In this document: positions 1 to 5,026 of the stretch, piece by piece
How the letters are laid out: each line of letters opens with the position of its first letter
How positions within the stretch are numbered: the first letter of the stretch is position 1
Assembly (NCBI GenBank): GCA_947258945.1
Contig: CAMYKJ010000105.1
Coordinates: 1 to 5,973, forward strand
Length of the DNA: 5,973 bases
Source of the DNA: an uncultured Ectothiorhodospiraceae bacterium
GTDB lineage: Bacteria > Pseudomonadota > Gammaproteobacteria > UBA9214
Direction: 5' to 3'
Made by a program: the position numbers and the translations under genes
Notes under the pieces: model-generated
The model's database searches: none
The model's input: the letters and a program-made list of their open reading frames with translations, nothing else
What the model was told of the DNA's origin: nothing

Positions 1-1
1 C

Positions 2-763
2 AGGAAGATCTGCGAGATTCTGGATGCTGTACAGAGGCAGCTTGAGGATATCAAACGGCCGAAGGATATTCTCTCGCGAGTGGATCATCATCATTTCGGG
101 CTGATCATTTCCGACCTGAAATCTGCAGCCATGGCCGATCTCGCCGCCAATAAAATTATCGAAAGCCTTGATGGCCTGCGCGGCCTGACCGGCATGCATA
201 CCTCCATTCAGCCAACGATCGGTATCGTACTGTTTCCAGAGCACGGGCAATCGGCCGAGGACCTGCTTATGGAGGCCGAAAATACGGTACAGGCCGCGCA
301 TCAGGCGAACATGCGAATCATGCATGCCGGTGGATCGCACAATCAACTGATTACCCGCAACAAGGTACTGGAGGCCGAACTGGAATCGGCCTTCATGAAT
401 TCACAATTCGAGCTGTACTACCAGCCCAAGGTCAACCTCCAGACCCACCAGCTGTACGGTGCCGAATCGCTGATTCGCTGGCAGCACCCCGAGCACGGTT
501 TTATTGCACCGGATATCATGATACCTATCATTGAAAAAAGCCGGCTGTTGCAGGATATCACCCTGTGGATCCTGAATACCGCGCTGAACCAGTCAAGGCT
601 GATGCGCGAGCATTCTCCGGACTTCCGTATAGCTGTCAACATCTCGCCGCAATTGCTGGACAGCCCGGAACTGGTTGAACTGGTGTCACGAGCATTGCGT
701 ATATGGGGGATATCGATCCGCAATTGCTCATTCTGGAAATCACCGAAACCTCGATCATGGTGA
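2..763 (+). CDS. GGDEF-EAL cyclic-di-GMP protein, 5' fragment of a frameshifted gene (N-terminus outside window)
   Basis: The frame is open from the first bases of the window, so the true start lies upstream; the GTG at 80 is internal to a domain. Positions 2 to about 330 encode the end of a GGDEF domain. The GGDEF signature is replaced by DHHHF (83-97), after the usual Arg (77-79) and before a conserved-looking FGLII strand, so cyclase activity is unlikely. An EAL domain starts near 360 (ELYYQPKV). Its signature is ESL (464-472), which keeps the metal-binding Glu, and the metal-binding Asn of AVNIS is at 638-640. Homology stops near 704, where the frame shifts; the last 20 or so residues to the TGA at 761-763 are out-of-frame sequence. 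The domain continues in the frame starting near 703. Known family role: EAL domains hydrolyse c-di-GMP to pGpG. Alone this fragment lacks half the active site and should be inactive. Confidence 0.9.
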   Translation, partial: RKICEILDAVQRQLEDIKRPKDILSRVDHHHFGLIISDLKSAAMADLAANKIIESLDGLRGLTGMHTSIQPTIGIVLFPEHGQSAEDLLMEAENTVQAAHQANMRIMHAGGSHNQLITRNKVLEAELESAFMNSQFELYYQPKVNLQTHQLYGAESLIRWQHPEHGFIAPDIMIPIIEKSRLLQDITLWILNTALNQSRLMREHSPDFRIAVNISPQLLDSPELVELVSRALRIWGISIRNCSFWKSPKPRSW

Positions 764-1146
764 ATGAAGAAATTGCGCAACAAAATCTTCGGCAACTCAG
801 CGATGCTGGCGTCATGCTGTCAATCGATGACTTCGGAACCGGTTACTCCTCGTACTCATACCTGCAGCAACTCCCTGTCCAGGAAATGAAAATAGACAAG
901 TCTTTCATCACCACACTGCTGACAGAGAAAAACAATGAACGCCTGGTCAGATCAATGATTACCCTGGGCAAGGATCTTGGTATCAATGTACTGGCAGAAG
1001 GCATCGAGACGCCCGAGATTCAACAGCAACTCATCGATATGGGCTGCCAGTACGGTCAGGGTTTCCTGATTTCCAGGCCATTGCCGGCCACAAAAATCGT
1101 CGAGTGGCTTGATGCGACGGACTGGAATACAAACCACAGTCGTTGA
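703..1146 (+). CDS. EAL phosphodiesterase domain, 3' fragment of the same frameshifted gene
   Basis: This is the C-terminal half of the EAL domain begun upstream, in the next reading frame. The remaining catalytic landmarks are present in order: Glu of LEITET (736-738), the Asp pair of DDFGTGYSS (826-831), the catalytic Lys of KIDKSF (889-891), the Glu residues of AEGIET (997-999 and 1006-1008), and the Gln before GFLISRPLP (1057-1059). If joined to the upstream fragment, the domain would therefore be predicted catalytically competent. The ATG at 703 is probably not a natural start: no good ribosome-binding site precedes it and it falls inside the EAL fold. The gene ends at TGA 1144-1146, about 86 bases before the exporter gene. 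An independent short protein is possible but unlikely. Confidence 0.88.
   Translation: MGDIDPQLLILEITETSIMVNEEIAQQNLRQLSDAGVMLSIDDFGTGYSSYSYLQQLPVQEMKIDKSFITTLLTEKNNERLVRSMITLGKDLGINVLAEGIETPEIQQQLIDMGCQYGQGFLISRPLPATKIVEWLDATDWNTNHSR
705..709 (+). other. Frameshift site in a five-G run within the EAL gene
   Basis: The upstream frame reads R-I-W-G-I-S and loses homology here; the overlapping frame reads M-G-D-I-D-P and picks it up. Restoring one G gives a continuous ALRIWGDIDPQLLILEITE, which fits the EAL family with no residue gained or lost. A single-base loss from the homopolymer is the simplest explanation. The zero-frame codons TGG-GGG do not form a canonical X-XXY-YYZ slippery heptamer. 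Confidence 0.85.
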
Positions 1147-1232
1147 TTGATTACTGACCGGGACACTATGCCGGTAGCGGGTGTAGCCAGCACGGAAAGG
1201 GACGGCTAAGATACGCGTCATGGAAATTATGT
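1147..1232. other. Intergenic gap between EAL gene and RND exporter gene
   Basis: No gene is supported here. A 5-bp inverted repeat (ACCGG at 1157-1161, CCGGT at 1171-1175, 9-base loop) is too weak and lacks a following T run, so I do not call a terminator. A possible weak Shine-Dalgarno, GGA at 1222-1224, lies 8 bases before the exporter ATG. I could not identify a convincing sigma-70 promoter, so the exporter could be co-transcribed with the EAL gene. Confidence 0.5.
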
Positions 1233-2033
1233 ATGCAAGCCGGGCATCAACCGGGCCGACTGCATCCTGACGTGTCACACTTGCTTGCAGGATATTACGA
1301 TGCACTGGTCCTGCAGCGGCCCGCCATCGTGTTGCTGATTGCCGCCCTGGCAACCGCGTTCTTCGGCCTGCATGCGCCTGGTTTCAAGCTCGATGCCTCC
1401 GCGGACTCGCTGGTACTGGAAAACGACCAGGCGCTGCGTTACTACCGCGCCATCCGTGCCCGATATGGCTTGGATGACAACCTGATCGTAACCTACACAC
1501 CGCATGGCGACCTGTTCAGCGATGCGGTACTGGATGACATACGTGTCCTGCGGAATTCGCTGGACGGCCTGGAGCGGGTCGAATCGGTCGTCAGCCTGCT
1601 GGACGCGCCGCTGATCAGCAGCCCACCGGTCACCCTGACGGAATTGAGCCGTGAGGTGCGCACCCTGGACAGCCAGGGCACTGACAGGGCACTCGCCCGG
1701 CTGGAATTCACTACCAGCCCGCTGTATCGCAATCTGCTGATCAGCCCGGACGGCAAAACCACTGCCCTGCAGGTGAATTTCAGCCGTGATGAGACCTATC
1801 ACGAGCTGCTCGAGCGGCGTGACCGGCTGCGTATAAAAGACCTCGACGACAACCTGACCAAACAGGAGCGCGCGGAACTGGCAGCTGTCTCACAGCGGTT
1901 TGACGAATACAGCGCCAGCCAGCTTGACCAGCAAAACGCGGATATCGCGACGGTGCGCACCATCCTCGACCGTCACCGGGACCGTGCGGACCTATCGCGT
2001 TTCGCAAATTTCGCTGGGTACTCCTGCCGATGA
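1233..2033 (+). CDS. RND/MMPL-type exporter (COG1033-like), N-terminal fragment of a broken gene
   Basis: This fragment of 266 residues has a short cytoplasmic N-terminus, one hydrophobic helix (about residues 29-47, VLLIAALATAFFGL), then a long periplasmic segment (about 48-254). The segment begins FKLDASADSLVLEND and ends in a charged, coiled-coil-like stretch, as in the first half of MMPL/COG1033 exporters. Homology ends near residue 254 (about position 1994); the last dozen residues to TGA 2031-2033 are out of frame. The rest of the protein continues in another frame (see 2030-3685). The ATG at 1233 is the first ATG in this frame after the stop at 1155-1157, with a weak GGA upstream, and places the first helix where the family has it. 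A one-helix fragment would not transport anything. An intact homologue would be a proton-driven inner-membrane exporter; its substrate cannot be deduced from this sequence. Confidence 0.85.
   Translation: MQAGHQPGRLHPDVSHLLAGYYDALVLQRPAIVLLIAALATAFFGLHAPGFKLDASADSLVLENDQALRYYRAIRARYGLDDNLIVTYTPHGDLFSDAVLDDIRVLRNSLDGLERVESVVSLLDAPLISSPPVTLTELSREVRTLDSQGTDRALARLEFTTSPLYRNLLISPDGKTTALQVNFSRDETYHELLERRDRLRIKDLDDNLTKQERAELAAVSQRFDEYSASQLDQQNADIATVRTILDRHRDRADLSRFANFAGYSCR
1988..2002 (+). other. Probable internal deletion and frame change in the RND exporter gene
   Basis: Upstream homology ends at about HRDRADL, and downstream homology resumes at about AFRKFRWVLLP. Family members carry a GG-P-M-like loop and the whole second membrane helix between these points. 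The protein's own second half gives an internal yardstick: about 35 residues separate the matching VSGM from FRSLK (positions 3122 to 3230). The frames on each side require a missing length of 1 modulo 3, roughly 100 bases. The exact breakpoints cannot be fixed from this sequence alone. Confidence 0.7.
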
Positions 2034-3685
2034 TGACCTGCACGATTACGGGACTGATCATGGTCGGCTGGCTCGGTTTTGTCGACTGGCCGGTCACCGT
2101 CGTCTCGTCCAATTTTATTTCCCTGCTGCTGATCATCACCCTGTCCCTGACGATCCACCTGATCGTCCGCTACCGGGAACTGCACGCCGAGCGGCCGGAT
2201 GCAGGACAGCACGAACTCGTTCGGGAAACCGTCAGGACCAAGATCGGGTCGTGCTTCTATACCGCCCTCACCACCATCGTCGCCTTCGGTTCGCTGCTGT
2301 TCAGCGGGATACGCCCGGTCATCGACTTCGGCTGGATGATGGCCGTCGGCATAACGATTGCCTTTATACTCGCCTTTACCCTGTTTCCCGCCGTACTAAT
2401 GCTGCTGGATCCGGGCACACCCGCCAGGCTGCGCGACATCACCGGCGCCATAACACGATTCTTTGCCCGGTTGATCCGGAAGTTCGGCCGCCCTGTCCTC
2501 GCGGTATTTGCGCTCGTCATGATACTGAGCGTTATCGGTATCACCATGCTCACCGTGGAGAACCGCTTTATCGATTATTTCAAGGATGACACCGAGATCT
2601 ACCGGGGTATGGAACTGATCGATCGCAGACTGGGCGGCACCACCCCGCTGGATGTCATCATCGACGCACCGCCGGAACCGGTCGTCAGTGAGGAGGAATT
2701 TGCGGATGACGAATTCATGGACGACTTGTTTTCGGAGACCGGAGGCGAGGCCGGCATCACGGGTACCAGTTACTGGTTTAACACCTACATGCTGGGCGAG
2801 GTCACAGCCATTCACGACTTCCTCGATGAATTACCCGAAACCGGCAAGGTCCTGTCCATCGTCACGGCGACGCGGATGCTGGAGACCCTGAACAATGGCA
2901 AACCGATCGATGACTTCTTCCTGTCGATCCTGTTCAAGAAACTGCCGGAAGGCATCAAGGCGTCGCTGTTCAACCCCTATCTATCGGAAGACGGCGACCA
3001 GTTGCGCTTTGGTATACGCGTGTTCGAGTCTGATCCTTCGTTACAGCGCGAAGCACTGATACAAAAGATCCGTCACCACCTGGTCAACGATATGGGAATC
3101 GGCGCGGACCAGGTGCATGTGTCCGGCATGCTGGTGCTCTACAACAACATGCTGCAGAGCCTGTTCCGCTCGCAGATAATGACACTGGGCGTCGTATTCC
3201 TCGCCATCATGCTGATGTTCATGGTGTCGTTCCGCAGTCTGAAAATAGCCGCAATTGCCATTATTCCTAATATTGTGGCCGCCCTGCAGGTCCTCGGACT
3301 GATGGGCTGGCTGGGCATATCCCTGGACATCATGACGATCACTATTGCGGCAATCGTGATCGGTATCGCCGTGGACAACACCATTCACTACGTCCACCGG
3401 TTTACCGACGAGTTCGGCAAGGACAATGACTACTGGGCCACCGTCGGGCGTTGCCATGACAGTATTGGCCGCGCCATGTACTACACTGCGGTCACCATCA
3501 CCCTGGGCTTCATGATCCTGGCGCTCTCGAATTTCGTGCCCACCATTTACTTCGGTGTGCTTACCGGCTTCTCCATGGTGGTTGCCCTGCTGGCCGACCT
3601 GACCCTGCTGCCGCTGCTGCTTGTGCTGCTCAGGCCGCTGGGTACCGGTGAGCCAGCCCCGGCCCCCGCTACGACGCCAGGCTGA
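2030..3685 (+). CDS. RND/MMPL-type exporter (COG1033-like), C-terminal fragment of a broken gene
   Basis: This carries 551 residues from the ATG at 2030, but the frame shows homology a little further upstream (FRKFRWVLLP from about 2000), so that ATG is internal to the original gene. Helices lie at about residues 4-22, 27-46, 77-92 and 98-126, then 152-174, which opens the second half. A periplasmic domain spans about 175-378, with a strongly acidic stretch at 221-240. Five more helices lie at about 381-400, 404-424, 432-455, 482-505 and 508-535. VDNTIHYVHRF contains Asp449 (3374-3376), the likely proton-relay residue; the matching first-half motif, SLTIHLIVRYREL, has no Asp. The fragment's overlap with the upstream frame resembles a coupled start, but the loss of family sequence between the pieces argues for a damaged gene. 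Its 3' end overlaps the minus-strand OsmC-like gene by 17 bases. Confidence 0.88.
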   Translation: MMTCTITGLIMVGWLGFVDWPVTVVSSNFISLLLIITLSLTIHLIVRYRELHAERPDAGQHELVRETVRTKIGSCFYTALTTIVAFGSLLFSGIRPVIDFGWMMAVGITIAFILAFTLFPAVLMLLDPGTPARLRDITGAITRFFARLIRKFGRPVLAVFALVMILSVIGITMLTVENRFIDYFKDDTEIYRGMELIDRRLGGTTPLDVIIDAPPEPVVSEEEFADDEFMDDLFSETGGEAGITGTSYWFNTYMLGEVTAIHDFLDELPETGKVLSIVTATRMLETLNNGKPIDDFFLSILFKKLPEGIKASLFNPYLSEDGDQLRFGIRVFESDPSLQREALIQKIRHHLVNDMGIGADQVHVSGMLVLYNNMLQSLFRSQIMTLGVVFLAIMLMFMVSFRSLKIAAIAIIPNIVAALQVLGLMGWLGISLDIMTITIAAIVIGIAVDNTIHYVHRFTDEFGKDNDYWATVGRCHDSIGRAMYYTAVTITLGFMILALSNFVPTIYFGVLTGFSMVVALLADLTLLPLLLVLLRPLGTGEPAPAPATTPG

Positions 3686-4091
3686 TGGTCGTGCTGGCGC
3701 CTTCGGGTTCCCGGATATTACGTGATGCGGGGCACTGTTTCATGCGCGCCACGATATAGTCAATGTCATCCTGGCTGGCGTGTCCACTGACAAGCCGTCC
3801 ACTGAACTGCACCTGCAAATCCAGCATCTTCCAGTCCCCGTCCGTGGTAATTTCGATACTGCCCCCGGCACTGTCGAGCACAAGCTCGCGTTCTGCACAA
3901 TTGATCCGGAAATACGTGTGCTGACAGTGAAACAGGGCATAGACAAACAGATCAAAGCCCGGCGAGACGACACTGAGATCCAGGGACTGCCACCCGGAAT
4001 CGACCTCGTGCTCGACCTCGAGACCGGCAATGGTGTTGTTGTTTCCCTCGTAGCGGCATTTCAGGCGCATGCGGGTATGACGATCGCTCAC
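3669..4091 (-). CDS. OsmC/Ohr-family-like protein
   Basis: This is a complete protein of 140 residues. The chosen start is GTG at 4091-4089, because it has the best ribosome-binding site nearby (GAGGAAA at 4101-4095). A TTG at 4115 and an ATG at 4070 are alternatives. Two cysteines, Cys56 (ALFHCQ) and Cys120 (KQCPAS), are 64 residues apart. This matches the peroxidatic and resolving cysteine spacing of OsmC/Ohr proteins, and the second sits in their C-P motif near the C-terminus. A SP..D..VYAL stretch precedes Cys56, and FSGRLVSG with a following acidic helix precedes Cys120, both OsmC-like. There is no signal peptide or membrane helix, so it is probably cytoplasmic. Typical members reduce organic hydroperoxides with lipoyl or thiol partners, but divergent paralogues have unknown roles, so the substrate is not assigned. 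It is divergent from the ABC operon and overlaps the exporter gene tail to tail by 17 bases. Confidence 0.72.
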   Translation of the reverse strand: MSDRHTRMRLKCRYEGNNNTIAGLEVEHEVDSGWQSLDLSVVSPGFDLFVYALFHCQHTYFRINCAERELVLDSAGGSIEITTDGDWKMLDLQVQFSGRLVSGHASQDDIDYIVARMKQCPASRNIREPEGASTTISLAS

Positions 4092-4094
4092 GTG

Positions 4095-4101
4095 TTTCCT
4101 C
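4095..4101 (-). promoter_or_regulatory. Ribosome-binding site deciding the OsmC-like start
   Basis: Reading on the minus strand, GAGGAAA lies just upstream of the GTG at 4091, with about 5 bases between the AGGA core and the start codon. No comparable site precedes the ATG at 4070 or the TTG at 4115, which is why GTG was chosen. Confidence 0.6.
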
Positions 4102-4121
4102 GCAATTTCCGGCAAAGCGCC

Positions 4122-4150
4122 ATTCTAGCCAGCGCGTGACCGCCCGATAA
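4122..4150 (-). promoter_or_regulatory. Candidate sigma-70 promoter of the OsmC-like gene
   Basis: On the minus strand, TAGAAT (4127-4122) matches the -10 consensus at five of six bases. A 17-base spacer leads to TTATCG (4150-4145), only three of six for a -35. Transcription would start near 4115, giving a leader of about 24 bases that contains the ribosome-binding site. The geometry is sensible but the -35 is weak, so this is tentative. Confidence 0.3.
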
Positions 4151-4256
4151 TGAGCTGCGTCAAATGCGCCCGACATGGACCACATGCCGGTATGGACAGG
4201 CGGGCCGGCCTTGACCTGCCTCAACCCGGTGTTACACACCATTGACTATGATGAAC

Positions 4257-4260
4257 AGGT
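4257..4260 (+). promoter_or_regulatory. Possible ribosome-binding site of the ABC ATPase gene
   Basis: AGGT lies 8-9 bases before the GTG at 4269. It is short but supports GTG over the ATG at 4278, which would place it about 17 bases away. Confidence 0.35.
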
Positions 4261-4268
4261 AGTCAACA

Positions 4269-5024
4269 GTGCCGGATATGGATGAAAAGAATACAATCCC
4301 GGTGTCTGCCACCGATGGGGAAAATGTCGTTTTCCGGGTGCGCGGCCTGACCAAGGTTTACCACATGGGCGAGGTCGACGTGCATGCCCTGCGCGGTGTC
4401 GACCTCGACCTGATTGCCGGGGAACTCATGGTGCTGCTGGGACCTTCGGGCAGCGGCAAGTCCACCCTGCTGAATATCCTCGGCGGCCTGGACACCGCCA
4501 GCGAGGGAACCGTCCACTACCGCGACCATGACCTGACGCATGCCGACGAGCGCCGCCTGACCGATTACCGGCGCCACCATGTCGGGTTTGTGTTCCAGTT
4601 CTATAACCTCATGCCCAGCCTGACGGCCAGGGAAAATGTCCAGGCCGTCACCGAGATCGTGCGTGACCCGATGACAGCGGAGGATGCACTGGCGCTGGTG
4701 CATCTGCAGGACCGCATGGACCACTTCCCGGCACAGCTGTCCGGCGGTGAACAGCAGCGCGTGGCCATCGCCCGTGCCATCGCCAAGAATCCGTCCGTGT
4801 TGCTGTGCGACGAACCGACCGGCGCGCTCGACTCCGAGACCGGCATACTGGTGCTGGAGGCGCTGGAGCGTGCCAACCAGGAACTCGGCACCACCACGGC
4901 CCTGATCACGCACAACGCCGACATCGCCGGCATGGCCGACCGGGTCGTACGTATCATGGATGGCCGGATCAGCGCCATCGAACACAACGCGACCCGCAAG
5001 CGGGCCAGCGAGTTGAGCTGGTAG
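4269..5024 (+). CDS. ABC transporter ATP-binding protein, LolD/MacB-type
   Basis: This is a complete 251-residue nucleotide-binding subunit with every ABC ATPase motif intact: Walker [10 protein letters not shown] (58-66), Q-loop Gln110 in [14 protein letters not shown], signature [14 protein letters not shown] (157-170), Walker B VLLCDEP (177-183) with catalytic Glu182, D-loop GALD (185-188) and switch His215. The [22 protein letters not shown] start and the [12 protein letters not shown] segment are typical of the LolD/MacB/FtsE-like group that works with FtsX-type permeases and drives mechanical transmission or lipid, peptide or drug efflux from the inner membrane, rather than importers. 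The GTG start adds about 20 residues before the core fold; ATG at 4278 is the alternative. The stop codon is two bases before the permease ATG, so the two form one operon and very likely one transporter. The substrate cannot be read from the ATPase. Confidence 0.95.
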   Translation: MPDMDEKNTIPVSATDGENVVFRVRGLTKVYHMGEVDVHALRGVDLDLIAGELMVLLGPSGSGKSTLLNILGGLDTASEGTVHYRDHDLTHADERRLTDYRRHHVGFVFQFYNLMPSLTARENVQAVTEIVRDPMTAEDALALVHLQDRMDHFPAQLSGGEQQRVAIARAIAKNPSVLLCDEPTGALDSETGILVLEALERANQELGTTTALITHNADIAGMADRVVRIMDGRISAIEHNATRKRASELSW

Positions 5025-5026
5025 CT

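Larger units (their letters stand above)
4092..4268. other. Divergent intergenic region between OsmC-like gene and ABC operon
   Basis: The 177 bases hold the 5' regions of both divergent genes. An imperfect 12-base palindrome with a CCGG centre lies at 4183-4194, and a GGCCGGCC palindrome at 4203-4210; either could bind a regulator, but neither matches an operator I recognise. On the plus strand, TTGACC (4211-4216) resembles a -35 but has no -10 at the right distance. TATGAT (4247-4252) resembles a -10 but has no -35 and sits too close to the start codon. The ABC operon promoter is therefore unresolved. Confidence 0.45.

Noticed and set aside
701..710. Programmed -1 ribosomal frameshift at the G run in the EAL gene
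   Set aside because: The zero-frame codons TGG-GGG do not form a standard slippery heptamer, I see no obvious downstream stem or pseudoknot, and family EAL genes need no recoding; simple base loss explains it better.
1157..1175. Inverted repeat ACCGG/CCGGT after the EAL gene as a terminator
   Set aside because: The stem is only 5 bp with a 9-base loop and no T run follows, so it does not meet the intrinsic terminator pattern.
1220..1270. Tiny plus-strand leader peptide from ATG 1220 before the exporter
   Set aside because: It has only about 16 codons, no ribosome-binding site and no attenuator-like structure; it overlaps the likely exporter start by chance.
1275..1802. Minus-strand open frame (175 codons) opposite the exporter's periplasmic domain
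   Set aside because: Low-complexity Gln/Arg/Gly-rich translation typical of a shadow frame; the plus strand carries clear family sequence.
3780..4139. Plus-strand open frame (119 codons) opposite the OsmC-like gene
   Set aside because: Only one strand can be the main coding strand here; the minus strand has a good ribosome-binding site, correctly spaced cysteines and OsmC-like length, while the plus frame shows no domain.
3952..4242. Minus-strand open frame (96 codons) overlapping the OsmC-like start and covering the intergenic region
   Set aside because: The middle looks mildly protein-like, but it overlaps the better-supported OsmC-like gene in another frame, ends in an Arg/Gly-rich out-of-frame tail and has no clear ribosome-binding site.
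4211..4252. Plus-strand promoter for the ABC operon from TTGACC and TATGAT
   Set aside because: The two hexamers are 30 bases apart, far from the usual 16-18, and the start point would fall on the ribosome-binding site.
4263..4985. Long minus-strand open frame (240 codons) opposite the ABC ATPase
   Set aside because: It is antisense to a gene with every ABC motif intact, its translation has no recognisable domain, and long antisense frames are expected in GC-rich coding DNA.
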